From Clytia hemisphaerica (taxonomy: Eukaryota > Cnidaria > Hydrozoa > Leptothecata > Clytiidae): a stretch of 64,000 bases of DNA. Below, piece by piece: positions 32,726-45,100 of the stretch (its first letter is position 1; every line of letters begins with the position of its first letter). The stretch covers positions 461,141 to 525,140 of the forward strand of contig CACVBU010000538.1 in assembly GCA_902728285.1 (NCBI GenBank), read 5' to 3'. A program made the position numbers and the translations under genes. Below the pieces are notes generated by a model. It made no database searches. It had not been told where the DNA came from and saw only the letters and a list, made by a program, of their open reading frames with translations.

Positions 32726-33405
32726 AGGTCTTGCGCAAATAGAAAGCAGGGTCTTAGTAATAAGTAACTAGTCTTAGTCAGGGGTCTTATTTGGAGCCCC
32801 GAACGGCGAATTTCGCTTGTCCAAAACACGAGAAAAATTACAATTCGCTGGCCTGAAAATTCAGTTAGTCACCTTAAGTACACATTCACGCTAATCAATG
32901 CACTGGCTATTGCTAAGAATTCGCCGGGCTAGGATCTAGAATTTGCCGTCGAGTTGAGTTTTCATTTGCCAACCTATCAATAGCATCCCTTGCTTAGTAG
33001 GAAGTCTTCATATAGCCATCATATGGTTACCTTTGTCATTGAAACTCTTCATCGAATTAAAACCTGTAACAAGCCTTTTTAATGGAGTACAAACAGTTTA
33101 TTGTATTTCAATATTATAGCCAGGGATTAAGAAAAATAAATAACTTTCGCATTCCTTTTGAACTTTGAAATGACTGTTTGCTGAAACAAGGATTATAGCT
33201 GTCCAGCCTTGTGCAATATCCTTTACTTATCGTGCAAAGTTGCATATTATATGGCCTACTTGTCCTCAGAGCCATCAAATCTTACAACGGAGTTTGAATA
33301 CAAAGGTACTCACATGATATGGCTATATAACGAAGATTTCCTACTAAAGCTACCACTACTTACTTACTTATTACTAAGACCCTGCTTTCTATTTGCGCAA
33401 GACCT
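32726..33405. repeat. 42-bp perfect inverted repeat 600 bp apart
   Basis: Positions 32726-32767 (AGGTCTTGCGCAAATAGAAA onward) and 33364-33405 are exact reverse complements over 42 bases. A 127-codon frame at 33209-33592 crosses the right arm and begins at TTG, not ATG, so it is not called. Confidence 0.75.
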
Positions 33406-33540
33406 ACAGACATCAAAGAAAACTATGTGCTATCGAATTGAATGTAGTTCTGTGCCAGCAGTTTGCTTAATCAAGACTATTCTCCCTACTTTAGCAAAGT
33501 ATAAGATGGTGCATTATTTTGCTTCACCTTCAATTATATA

Positions 33541-33620
33541 TCTGGCACACAAAACTGTTTCATGTTCATATAATAGTACAGTTACCTTATAGACATGAGT
33601 TGGGCGTTGAAGGGGAGTGA
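33541..33620. repeat. Decayed AACGTT MITE
   Basis: CTGGCACACAAAACTGTTTC, ATGTTCATATAAT and GAGTTGGGCGTTGAAGGGG fit a heavily mutated CCCAGCTGG element lying about 110 bases before a clean copy. Confidence 0.4.
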
Positions 33621-33728
33621 TCATTGTAGTTTTAAACACCTTTGGGGGCCGGGAGTAAATGGGCGAGGGGCTGTAGAGATGTTTTTCTTCAAAAGCCTTA
33701 TTACAGAGGCCTTTTTCCAATGAACATA

Positions 33729-33826
33729 CCAAGCTGGCGCACAACATCGTTTCAGCGTTCATCTAATGTTCACAACGTCCATATAACGTTAGATGAACGT
33801 TGTAACGACGTTGTGTTCCAGCTGGG
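33729..33826. mobile_element. CCCAGCTGG / AACGTT MITE, copy 5
   Basis: CCAAGCTGGCGCACAACATCG to CGTTGTGTTCCAGCTGGG, flanked by TA on both sides. Confidence 0.85.
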
Positions 33827-33997
33827 TAATAATAATCATAATTTCATTCTAAACTAAAGTACTTTTATCTTTGATTTAGGTTTAAATTATCGATGGTACT
33901 TTAAAAATTGAGGAGACAAATTTTTCAGATCCGCTTAAGTTGTTTGTCAAAATTTCTTCCCACAATCTCACTAAACGTGAGAAAAATAACTTTGTTA

Positions 33998-34230
33998 ACC
34001 AATAATACTGCTTTAATCACCAATTAAGACCCAATCAGAGCTTTGTTTTTGATTGACCTCCAACCAATCAAGGGACATTGAAGATTATGTTTAAACCAAT
34101 CAAAATAGATGTCGAACGTTTCTTAATCCAATCAAATTTCATAATCCATTCACGACGTAATTATTCTTTTTGAGGGATTAACCAATCAAAGGTAAGAGAA
34201 TTAATGGATAAGCCAATAGGACAAGAGCTT
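33998..34230. repeat. Cluster of iterated CCAATCAAA words
   Basis: AACCAATAATA, ACCAATTAAG, CCCAATCAGAG, ACCAATCAAGG, ACCAATCAAAA, TCCAATCAAAT, ACCAATCAAAG and GCCAATAGG occur about every 20-60 bases, all on the plus strand. This is either a run of CCAAT boxes or an iterated-word repeat. Confidence 0.7.
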
Positions 34231-34829
34231 TTTAAAGGTCATCAATTTGAAGATCAATTACATTGTTTTGACTTTTGTGATCGATTTGTTCCGAAAGACT
34301 TCTAAAATTTTAACCCTTAATTCTTTTTTCTTTTAAGGGCTTAAATAACAAAGGCCGTTTTGAGCTTTGCCATTTCAAATCGGGGGTTACTTACTTCAGT
34401 AGAGTCGCCATAACTTAAGCGCCATCATGGAATTAAAAATCGTTGGAGTGTTTGGAGATATAGTGAAAAATCCTGAAATGATTCTTAAGTCACATGAAAA
34501 ATTGTCCAAATTTTGTTGAAAAGGTTTGAACTGTATGTGTCAAAACTAAGAAGACAATTTTCAATTAGTTTGATCGAATGGTATAAGTTTGAAAGTTTGT
34601 GTTGAACGATAGAAACCATTTGAACCTTTTATCAGCTCTTTTTACACCAGCCCTTATTGGCGTTATTTTTGGGCTCGTGGCGTAATAATTTTAACCTAAA
34701 AGTGGCGTTAATTTTTTATCATCATTTCTCAATTTAAAGGATTTTAAGTATGATTCGAAGACTGGAAACTCAAAAAGTTAAGAACATTTGAAAACTCTAC
34801 TGTAAAAGTTACCAATTTTATGACCAATG
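34231..34829. other. Intergenic, no gene seen
   Basis: Nothing recognised apart from AAAAAGTTAAGAACATTTG near 34772, a fragment of the AAGAAC element. Confidence 0.4.
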
Positions 34830-35107
34830 AAGTATAAGCCCGAGGGGCTAGAAGTCAATCTCCTTGGTAGGATTTGAAGCCAACAAATCCTACCAAAGTT
34901 GCGCGGCCTTGAGCGGCTCGCCTGGTTTTTACACAAATGACAGATTGAAACTAAAATTTACCACTAAATTTCGAAAAAAATATCAATCGTAAACAAAGGA
35001 ATTGCTAGATTCAATCTGTCGTCAAAAATGCGGCGCATTTTTTAAGGCTTCACTTTTTCTTGCCTGAGAAAGGTTAGAGATTGAACTCTAGCCCTTCGGG
35101 CTTTAAA
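34830..35107. mobile_element. AAGTATAAGCCCGA MITE, copy 1
   Basis: AAGTATAAGCCCGAGGGGCT and CTAGCCCTTCGGGCTTTAAACT are the inverted ends. The interior matches the copy at 51541-51821 over its whole length. Confidence 0.8.
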
Positions 35108-35557
35108 CTCAATGTTTATGACTCTTGTTTTCTCTTGGTTTTATCTGTTTTGTGCAGTGAGATATTTGATTAATGTTTATGATTGTCCTGCAGAACTTTC
35201 ACACTTTGAAGTATTAGGTCTTGTTACATCATGAAGTTTGTTCATACCTCGTTAAGGTTTTATTTTTGGAAGTGAAATAAATTGTTTTTTTTATTATCGT
35301 TTGACATCCCTCGTATTACCTTATTTGGGGGTTGAGGGGTGGGGGCGTGGTTCGGGGAAAACCAAAAGTTAGCAAGGAGCATGCACAAGGCACCGAGTAC
35401 GGCAGGTACGATCAAATTTCACCTGAAACGCCGAAATTTTTCTCTTCGTCAGTAAAATCGGTTAAGTTTCCTCATTCTTCGTGCCGGATTTGAAAAGCTT
35501 CCGTCGTGCCTGAAGGAGTAACGGAGAGATGTCATTGCTAGAGGAAGATCCCGGTAA
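35108..35557. other. Intergenic, no gene seen
   Basis: No open frame or repeat end is recognised. Confidence 0.4.
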
Positions 35558-35760
35558 TGTCAGTCAAATCTCTATAATTCGAACCTCTGTGATTAGCATC
35601 TTTCTATAATTCGAACTAAAACGTCGGTCTCTCAAGCGCTGAAAGTGGCATATCATACTCCCTACAGAATACTATACTACTTTTAAACTTATAATTCGAA
35701 TGTTTCTCTAATTCGAAGAGGACTCACTTGAAAATCGAATAAGAAAAAATCAACTGTAAC
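35558..35760. repeat. CTAATTCGAAC element, copy 2
   Basis: CAAATCTCTATAATTCGAAC, TTTCTATAATTCGAACT, ATAATTCGAATGTTTCTC and CTAATTCGAAGAGG recur within 200 bases. Confidence 0.6.
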
Positions 35761-36041
35761 GTAAAAAATATCTGTCAATATTCCTTCTTTTACCATACCA
35801 TATTAATGCTTTGTCATTTACAAAAGCAGCTTGAAAAGTACCGAGAAAAGGATTTTAGAAAAAATAAAATCGCAAATTGGGAACCCCGGTGACGGTAGAC
35901 AGGAGACCCGTCCTGTATTTTTGATATTGATATTTCTGATATATGCGATATGTACAAGCCTCAAAAAATTTACAGTGGAAAATTCAAATTTAGCGCTGTC
36001 CTCACTTACTAAAATAAAAAGCAAATTTCAAAACTTGCGTT

Positions 36042-36111
36042 CCCAGCAAGCACACAACGTTGTTGTATAAATGTCAAATGGACGTTGATACGACGTCGAG
36101 TGCCGGCTGGG
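36042..36111. mobile_element. AACGTT MITE, 70-bp deletion form
   Basis: CCCAGCAAGCACACAACG to CGTCGAGTGCCGGCTGGG with one central block missing. Confidence 0.8.
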
Positions 36112-36558
36112 TTTTCTTTAAGAAAGTGTGACCAGTGAAAGAATAACAGAATTTGATTGGCTGTGTTTTCAACCGCCATTAGGATATGGGAAATTCAAAC
36201 TCTCAGCCCTAACCATGCTATATATTTCGCCATCAGTATATAAAATAAGAAATCATGGTATGGATCTCCAGGCTACAGTGACGGCCATTTGTAAAAGAAC
36301 CCCACACTTTATCTACGTAATGACTTAGCCCGGTTGACGTTCGTTTAGGTGAGAGGTTTTGGCTAGGTTTTCAACAACTAAAGGTTGTATTTATATTGGT
36401 TCCTCCTCCGTAGCTCTTTCGTCAGAGTGGTTTGTATTGACGATATCTTTTAAAAAATCATTTATTTAAAATCTTTTGTATAGAGTCAAGTCAGTACATG
36501 CTATATTCTATTTCAAAGCTTTAATGGAAGGTATAAAATAAGCTCTGTTTCAAAGTAT

Positions 36559-36915
36559 TACACTTTTTTTATAAGAACAACTACAAATTTTGAAGCCTTT
36601 GGATGTTCTTAACTTTTTAAATTTTCAGCCTTAAAATGTTCTTAAAATGTTCTCATTTTCGCCATTTGATGAGTATTCTTGTGTAATTTTCTTAAGAAAT
36701 TTGGTTTAAAGTCCATGAAGCCTTAATATGTTCTAAACTTGTCATCGCGGAGAATGCAAGTCGAACGTTTTTGACGTTTATCGAATCCGGGGGTTTGACG
36801 TCACTTTTTCGACGTCAATAAAAGAGAATTTTGAAGTTTTTAGCTATGTTCTTGATTTTCTGGCAAGGGAAGCCTTATGTTTTTATATAGCTTATTCTTA
36901 TAAAAAAAAACGTGT
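36559..36915. mobile_element. TTATAAGAAC palindromic element (reverse orientation)
   Basis: TACACTTTTTTTATAAGAAC to TTATAAAAAAAAACGTGTA. The interior words appear as TGTTCTTAA (reverse of TTAAGAACA). Confidence 0.75.
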
Positions 36916-37158
36916 AATTTGTTGATTAATTTCATGGTGTGGTCGTTCAACTTGGTTTACAACATCTTTTAAATGAGCAATGAGCTGATATCTCATATGC
37001 CAGATATTGTATAGTGCGTATCCTTTCTTCGTATTTCTTTCTTCAATAGTTGTGCAAACCCTTGCATAGGTAGATCTACTCTGTATTTTTCAAGCAATAG
37101 CAGTTGAAGTGAAATAATCCGGCATCTTTGTTGGAAAGTAGACCAGTTCGGTACTTGT

Positions 37159-37608
37159 CAGTCTGTGCCACTAGCTCGATCGGGAAGATTCTTCCAAAAT
37201 GGGAAGATTCTTCCGAAATGGGAAGAACCTTCCCGAACGGGAAATTAAGTTGACTCCCGAACGGGAAGATCTTCCCGCTTTTTTACTTACCGATGACTTT
37301 TCGATCGTGGTTGAAACTTCCCGTTTGGGAAGTTAACGCAGTTTTTTCAAAATTAAACCAAATTTCCACGGTAAAGTTTATTTTTCTTTCGGTGAAAAAT
37401 CTTAAAATTTGATGCTTTATCAGCTCCAAAATGTTTCAACTTTCGCCGGTCATCGTACATTTTCGCCGAAGATTCAGTCATTTTTCATCTTCCCAAAGAG
37501 GAAGAATCTTCCCAATCAGGAAGAAAACATTCGCCTAAGTTCTTCCCGTTCGGGAAGTTTCTTCCCATTTCGGAAGAATCTTCCCGATCGGGTTAGTGGC
37601 ACAGACTG
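37159..37608. mobile_element. CAGTCTGTGCC palindrome with CTTGT target duplication (450 bp)
   Basis: CAGTCTGTGCCACTAGCTCG at the left and TTAGTGGCACAGACTG at the right are inverted ends, bounded by CTTGT at 37154-37158 and 37609-37613. The arms iterate GGGAAGATTCTTCC, and both flank and arms look fresh. Confidence 0.85.
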
Positions 37609-37613
37609 CTTGT

Positions 37614-38992
37614 GATTTGTTCAATCAAAACAAGTAACCAGCATGGCGGGAAACGAGGAGGCGAGAGCATGGTCTTGATTGATCAAATTGCCGGCACCGA
37701 ACTTTGGTCGACTCATTGAAGAAGGCGCATTATTTTGCTTCAGCTAGGGATGAAATAGCTCCATCTAGTGTTTTTTATAAGATATCTGCCCTTGATTACC
37801 ATCATGTGACCTTGTGATCTGGACTGAAGTTGATCCAAAAGTCATTCCAACGCCAACGGTTTTGGTGGCTAGTTTAGAAGACACCAGAGTGGAATGTAAC
37901 CAGAGGGAATTATAACGAGGAAAATTTTGTGTACGCATAACCTACTTATAGATCTTTTCTCTCAATAATCCCACGCCTTACAAACTTTCTCGGCGTGAAA
38001 TATAAACATGTTATTATATCAGCTCATCAGCCAAAACTCCAAAGACACACATTTTTGATTTCTAACGCCTTTAAAGCACTACGATAAAGTGTCGATGTAT
38101 CGTTATCTAATACCATATTTGGAAACAAAAAGCGCTCCTCCACATGATTAAAAACCTTGTTTGTTTATGCTTTCGTCATTCACAGTCGGGTGCTCTTGCA
38201 TCTTAAAGTATCTATATAAAAAGGGGGTGGGCCAGTAGCCTTTTTAATAGGCACATTATTCCTAATAAAGCTCTTTTCATAATTCCATATAATGTGATTC
38301 AGCCAGTGTCTGATTATACCTTCAAGATACCTTGCTAAGTGTGGTAGTTTTATAGCAAGTAGTTTTGAATGCTCAAAGACCATCACGGTTACCTTTTCAA
38401 ATAACAAATTTTTGTGATGGAATAATAAGTGTCATGAAAACAAGAACCCTTAATCGAATTATATGACCATTCGATTTTTAAATTAACTTCGAACTATATT
38501 GTTCACTCCCATTTTCATTGTTACGACTGCCGAGTCTGGTACTGGCTCGACTTGATGATATCTTTTTATTCGTTTTGGAGGTTGTACCGTTACGGCGGGA
38601 TGTTTTGAAAGTTTATTCTTTGATAATAATATTCATATCTACGGATCGTGAGAACTTATCAACTTAAAACACTGTTAGGAGACTCTCTACTAGTTCTTTA
38701 CCAAAACGGAAGCCTTGCTGGTATACAGTTAATGCATAAAACTTTTTATGTGGATCAGTGCAAGGAATGTCTTGTGATTGTAGATAGAGTACACACCTCT
38801 CAGTATTTGACTATTGCATAAATTTGTAATCCAGGATAATTTGTTTTTGATAGGCTGGTGGTTGAAAAATTAACTCCTCCGGCGAATTTTAGATTCTAGT
38901 ACGGTGAATTCTTAGTAAGCCCCAGTGTATTGATTATACTGAGCCTTATAGAGACCCTGGAGCCAGCTTCTCAATCTCGGCCAAGCAAAATA
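37614..38992. other. Intergenic, one weak open frame
   Basis: A 75-codon minus-strand frame (38407-38180) has a mixed, protein-like composition but no recognisable domain, and no clear splice sites bound it. Near 38890-38950, GAATTTTAGATTCTAG and GGTGAATTCTTAG are reversed relatives of 32920-32950. Confidence 0.4.
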
Positions 38993-39164
38993 TTTTGATC
39001 AGAGTTTTTTTTGAAAGTGGTACCCGTAAGAGCGCTAGATACTTTGCTTGCATAGTAGTGATGTAGAAATGTTTGTCGTTAGGCAAGATTTTAACACAAC
39101 AATGGCTTCTTTGCGGGTACCCCTTTCAAAAAAACTCCGATCAAAGATGGCGGATAAAGCTAGG
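38993..39164. repeat. Inverted repeat TTTGATC.GAGTTTTTTT
   Basis: TTTTGATCAGAGTTTTTTTTG plus AAAGTGGTACCCG pairs with CGGGTACCCCTTTCAAAA plus AACTCCGATCAAAG. The 172-bp unit ends next to GATGGCGG. Confidence 0.7.
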
Positions 39165-39367
39165 TCAGTGTATTTTTTAGCGTGAATAACTTAGTGAAGC
39201 AGCGAACCGAATTTTTAGACCCTCAAATTATAATTGTTTTCCGTTCCTTGGACCGGCAAGATTCACCATACGCTGGCCCAAATTAAGACCCCCATAATTT
39301 GGGTATACAGTCAGCTGACGGAGATGATTGATATTTAGTGTCACAGTTAAGCAAATGAAGTTTTTAT

Positions 39368-39547
39368 ACAGTGGAGTCTCCATAACTCGAACGCACGAGG
39401 AAGACAGAGATTTGATCGATTTATTGAAATTTCGAGATTTAGAGCTAGGTTAATGAGGCATTGTTAGACGGGATGAGAAACATTGTTTAAGTTTAGGGAA
39501 TAATATTCGAGTTATAGAGGTTTGAGTGTTAGAGAGACTCATCTGTA
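39368..39547. repeat. CAGTGGAGTCTC..CTCGAAC element, copy 2
   Basis: ACAGTGGAGTCTCCATAACTC at the left and GAGTTATAGAGGTTTGAG plus AGAGAGACTC at the right, about 180 bases. Confidence 0.7.
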
Positions 39548-39609
39548 TTTTTAAGAAGGTTGGTTGGGTTGTACATATATCACGTGGTTTTCTCTGTAAT
39601 TTTCTATTA

Positions 39610-39781
39610 CAATGAACTCTCGCTAATTCGAACTTCTTTTATTCGAATCTTTCTATAATTGAAACTAATTCTCAGTCCCATCAAGAAAACACCTCTTAAA
39701 ATACTTTCTATAATTCGAATCTCTCTGTAATTCGAACAAAATATATTTCCCATTTGAGCTCGAATTAGCGAGAGTCGACTG
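39610..39781. repeat. CTAATTCGAAC element, copy 3
   Basis: GAACTCTCGCTAATTCGAAC at the left and GAATTAGCGAGAGTCGAC at the right are inverted ends. TTTCTATAATTCGAATC and CTGTAATTCGAAC lie between. Confidence 0.8.
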
Positions 39782-39789
39782 GGATCCCC

Positions 39790-39935
39790 AGGTCCAAGTC
39801 GTAAGTCTAGCGTTAAAACTCTTAGTTAAAACTCTACCCTTCCAACCTAATTTAGAGCGCTTCCAAATCGTTTGTGGTTGTAAGATTTCGTTGGAATTTC
39901 CCTTTTTTCTCAAATATTACGACCATGATTGTAGA
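39790..39935. repeat. ATCATGGTCGTAATATTT repeat, minus-oriented copy
   Basis: Matches 16077-16178 in reverse, including CCAAATCGTTTGTGGTT and TATTACGACCATGATTGTAG. Confidence 0.75.
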
Positions 39936-41277
39936 CTTTACGTAAAAAACGTATACAGAAATAATTTTAAGAGGGATGTATTTGACAGTTTTGCAGACCA
40001 AAAATATCCTGTTTTAATGTAAGGACTTCTCACAGAACTCGTAACTATTTTCCCATCCCTCCATTACTTTCTATTCTAAAAAATGTACTAAATAAGTTTC
40101 CCAGGCCACTCTGAGGACTGCACGTTTTAAAGACGTCCATACAATGTTTTAGCCTGAATCTATATTGCATCACTTTACTTTATATGGTATTGTGATGTAG
40201 TTTAGCCTGAGTACCTTTTCCTGATTGAGGCTTCCTGCAGTGGCGTAAAGTTATGAAATTTGAGAATATATGGAGTCTAAAAATGTCGAGACTTTTTTTG
40301 AACTAAAACTTGAATATCATTTTTGTAGACAAAACTTTCAGACACACAAAAAGCGACTAGTGTTTGACACTGATTGAAAATATTTAACCATAAAAATATA
40401 TCAAAAATGATTTCTTTTTCATACAAAAGTCCTTATCCTTAGCAATCTCTATTTATAAAATCAAAAAATTGGGAAAGTTTCTCTTGATACGAAATACTGA
40501 ATATTCAGGATAATATTTCTACTAAATTTTCCGAAAAAAAGTTTAGCAAATAGTAGAATATATAAAAGTTCTGCTATGCAAGCACCGGCCATAGTCATGA
40601 CCCATAAACTACACTCCGTAATCTCCTAAAATTTTTATCGGAACAATCTTATGAAACAAAGACGCTCAAAAAGGCCAAAAAACAAGATCAATTTAAGAAC
40701 AGCGCTGAGCCTGGGATGGCTGAATTGTATTATTCGAATTTACGCACAACTTCAGTGAATCGAATCTGATGGAATTTTTGCACGTAATTTTGTGGTAAAG
40801 ATCATGTTTTCAAATCACGCACTAAAATCTCGATATAATATAATTATTTATCTACGATACACGTAGCTCGATTCAATGACGTCTTCTCTTGCATAACGAA
40901 TTCTTTTAAGAAATGAGCCAGGAGCCGTCCTCATTCTAAAGCACTGACCTATCATGTTTTTATTAAAGAATCAACACTCCACCGTTGCGTCGCCTATGTT
41001 TGTGTTTTTCTCAGTTTATCCTCTGTGCCAGAGAGTAAGTTTAAATCCACTTTGACAAAAGGAGTACAAAAAGAAGGGGGTATTCTTTATGTAAGTGTCA
41101 TTCAGTCATGTAAGAACCACTCGGTCAGTGGTGAGGAATTAGAGATTTTTGTTAGGAGCAAGCAAGCTTCTTATTTTTGCAACACGTGAAATTTTCACAA
41201 AGGGGGATTGATTTGGATATTGCTTGTTTAATTTATAGAGTTACTGATTATTGCGTCAGATCCTGGATTGATAGCTT
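39936..41277. other. Intergenic, no gene seen
   Basis: No exon or repeat end that I can support. Confidence 0.4.
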
Positions 41278-41355
41278 CCCAACCGGCATGCAACGTTAAA
41301 ACAACGTCCATTTGATATTCATTGGACGTTAAAACAACGTTGTGTGTTAGCTGGG
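41278..41355. mobile_element. AACGTT MITE, 78-bp deletion form
   Basis: CCCAACCGGCATGCAACG to CGTTGTGTGTTAGCTGGG. AACGTT words remain every 10-13 bases. Confidence 0.8.
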
Positions 41356-41790
41356 TTTTTGTATTTGATAAATTTGGGTACACCAAGGCTTGTATTGCAA
41401 TTGTTACGATTATTAATCGGCAAATGAAATAATTAAGGTTATTTTTGTGGGCGAAGCTAGCACAGTTAGAATCTGTCAATTTATGAAAAATTTTAAATGA
41501 ATGGGAGATTTTTATTTTTTTTTTTGAAAGTCCAAGTACCCAATTTCGAGATATTTTTGTAACATTTTTAAGTTTTTTTTGAAGTGCCCCTAAAACAGAA
41601 CCTAAGGATCACTTAGAGTTTTCTTATAAGCCGTTTGATAAGAGGCACTATTACGATAAAAAGATTTGCCGGGATTTTTTAGAGTTTAGTTTAGTAGAGA
41701 TATGATTTTGATCAAAAGATGGATTTTGGGGAGGGACTCATTAGAGAACTTTCTAGCCTGTATGATAATTTATTTCTTCATTATAGTGAC

Positions 41791-41800
41791 AATATAAAAA
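41791..41800 (+). promoter_or_regulatory. Possible TATA box of the Ig gene
   Basis: AATATAAAAA lies 53-62 bases upstream of the start codon of the three-Ig gene. The surroundings are AT-rich. Confidence 0.35.
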
Positions 41801-41852
41801 ACGAAATATTAGAATTGAAATAATTTCTACTATCAGAGAAAATCTCCACACG

Positions 41853-42130
41853 ATGTTTATGATGTATTTGGAATATTTTGCTTTACTCTTAGTCGTTCAC
41901 GGTAACACAATTTCACGGAACCGACAAGAAGTTGATGCTAAACCGTACTCACTAAATCCGTCATTCAAAAAGCCGTCATATATGCGTCACATTACGGCAC
42001 GTAAACATATTCCCGCTACTGACGTTATTTTGCCATGCATGGCAACGGGCGTTAAACCTATTACGTATTCCTGGAGATTTAACGGCAAGCCATTATCGAA
42101 AAGAAAGAGGCTCAAGTTCACAGATGATAG
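41853..42130 (+). CDS. Ig gene exon 1: signal peptide and first half of Ig1
   Basis: Starts at ATG with hydrophobic MFMMYLEYFALLLVVHG and ends at the donor GATGATAG|GTAAGA in phase 2. It contains the first cysteine (LPC) and tryptophan (YSW) of Ig1. Intron 1 is 6.6 kb and packed with repeats. Confidence 0.85.
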
Positions 42131-45100
42131 GTAAGAAAAACTTATATCTTTAATTTTTATTTGTCAATCCCTACGCATAAATGAAGCCGTATTAACCCTT
42201 GTTTTGAACTGGGCGCGTCTCACAGTCTTATTCTACTGTTGCCGTATAGAATAATGCTCTCAGGGGCCTAATAAACAGGGTTGGAAAATGTTTCAAATTC
42301 TAAAAAATGGGGGTCCTACTTGTCTGTCTGCGTTGTTGGAAATTATGCTTAAAAATTCCTGAAATAAGGTTAAAAAATATTCTAGGTCTCTTTTTCGTGA
42401 TCTACTAATACACGCTTTTTTTTTATAAGAATGGTGTTTTTTCATTTCATCATGAATATTCTTAACTTTTTGGCAAAAATCATCCAAAAATATTCTTACG
42501 GTATTCCTAGGTTAAGATCGAAATTGGCAATCTACAGGTTAAAATGCCTTTAAAATGGCATTCTTAGGTTCAGTTGCTAAATTCCATGATGGTGATATTC
42601 TTACCATATTCTTAATTTTTTGGCCATTTTCATCATGGACATTCTTATAAAGTGTATTCTTATAGAAAAAAAAGCGTGTAGTCAATCTGTAACGTAATGA
42701 AAACTGAGAAGCACGGAGGTAAAGAGTTTAGGGTACTAGTGTAACATAGAAAACTGCATATCGAGCTTCGTTTTGTTCATGTAATTATCGTGCAATTTTT
42801 TAAGCCCGTTTGTTGTCTTATGATTTACATGTGTGAACTTTGGAATTTCAAAGTCTTTTATCTTATGAGGGGGTCTAGTGGCGCGTGTACACCTATTATG
42901 TTTATTTAAGTGCGTTTTTTTATTGCTCGTGCCTAAAGACCTTACACAGCGGGCACTGTCATTGGATCTTCATTGTCAGCCGTATTTGAATCGCAATTCA
43001 AGAAATAAAAGAAAATAGAGATCACTGACCCTAATTCTAATTGACCACAGATATCAAAGCAATTATAACTGTGATTTAAATCTCTTTATGGTTGAAGTTC
43101 TGAAATAGATGCTTTTTTGTGAAAAATGACGACGGGTCTTATTTTTTTGCTGGATTTTAGGATATTTTGCCACGATGAATGACTTTTTACTAGCTTTCAG
43201 TAAGGATAGTGGTTCGATGCTCTTTTTTTGCTAGTTTGCTTACAAACTAACAACCTAAAACTTTCGCTGTTGCAGCTTAATATTGACTAAGTGGAGTCTC
43301 TATAACTCGAACAGACACGGGTAACACATGTTTGTTTCATCTAAGAAAATTTTGAGTTATTGAGTAAGGTTTAGGTATTTTATTATTAGAACATAAAACT
43401 TGTTCGTGTTAAGGAGACATTCGAGTTATAGTCCAGCCGGCACGCAACGTTAAAACAACGTCCATTTGACATTCATAACGTCCAAATAACGTTATTTGAA
43501 CGTTAAAACAACGTTGTGTGCCAGCTGGGAGAGGTTCGAGTTAAACAGACTCCACTGTATCTTAAATGAATTAGGTGGTAAAGTTTTTTCAAAGCCTTGC
43601 GCACCTGTCATTTTTTAGTATTATTTGGCATGTCTCTGCCAAACTCTTTAGAAAAACAAAGTAAACAAAAATTCGCCTCAAAAATGTCAAAAATGTATCA
43701 CTCGTGGTCATGAATGAAAAAGGTGTTTTTTAATGCGGGTTTTCTTGGCGGCGCTTTTATCTTTCCACCTTTGAAATGATGTGTTAAGTGTTGATTTGTT
43801 TGTAAGGTAGCGGGCTCTCACAATAAACAAACATTTCCAAATCATTTACTTTATAAGGTACAAAATCCTACTCAAGTCAATAACTTTAAAATTTAACTAT
43901 ATCATGATTTACCAAAAAAAATGAAACGTGCCTCGCTTTCATCAAGTTTCAGCAGAAACAAAACAGTGGTTTTGTAAAATTCAAGTCTTAAGAACTAATT
44001 AAGATAATTGTGATGCATTTAGTGCACTTTACTGCTATGTAGATATGGAGACCTTTTCTCCTTTCTGATATATGATGTTTGGATGTTTGTTGTTCAACTC
44101 TGAGTAAACATAAAGACGCTATCAAAATAAACAGGTCAAAAAAACTTTTTATGTACAAAAAGCACGCACGAGTACTTGTTTATCTCAAGAGGGGTTCTAT
44201 AGCGGGTTATATAGCGCTCTAGTTACACTTTAGCGACTATTTTAAAGCTTCCTGTTAGTCCTTCCGCTTGTGAAGACCTGTGATACACTAGCTAGCACTC
44301 TATCGGGATTCGTGCAGCGTTGTAGATCTCTTTTATCGTTCTTAGGATGCCCGGAGAGGTAGTGGCACTCGATGTAAGCGATATACCGTATGTGCGGCCT
44401 TTAAGGGTCCTTTTCAGGTGTTTTGGGTGAAATTGGGGAAATTTCATATAAACTTGGTTTGGATGTCAGGACGTCGTTGTATGGACGTCATTTTGACGTT
44501 TTGACCAGCTGTGTTTGAATTCAGCCTAGGAAATCCATTAATTTGACAATCCTGCCGTTTCAGCAAATTTGAGTAGAGCAGGATATTGCACTATGAGTTC
44601 CCTAAAGTATCTTCGGAAGAAGGGTTTTCATTTTTTCGAAACCCACTTTAAAAGTTAAATGCTCTTATATGAGACTTCTTCTCTGTTAATAATAGCCCCT
44701 TTCGGCACCTTACAATACAAGACATGTCCACTTGAATCGTCTAAGAGTTTCTTGTTTCTCGATGAAGCAATTTTTTGACATTTTTTAAGCCTTTTTATTT
44801 TCTAATCTGGAATAATCCACCATCCGCCATCTTCTATTGTAGTTACGTCTATTTGGCTTTTCCAGAAAAGAAAGAAAGGATATAACATGTTTTGGAAATT
44901 TAAACCCCCCCTCCCCTGGACAAGCATTAGAAATTACCCCCAAACAGAGAAAGTTTACTCCCCCCCCCCCCGAAAAAGGCAAATTTTATAGATTTTTACT
45001 ACCCCCGGATACTATATCCTCAACCCCCATGTACGAACATTTTCAGGAAGAACCCATTTTAGGGAGCTTTCAAAAGCTATTTTTGCGAGAACTTTTGATA

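Noticed and set aside
33209-33592. 127-codon open frame
   Set aside because: It starts at TTG, crosses one arm of an inverted repeat and has no domain.
38180-38407. 75-codon minus-strand frame
   Set aside because: No recognisable family or splice framing; left as intergenic.
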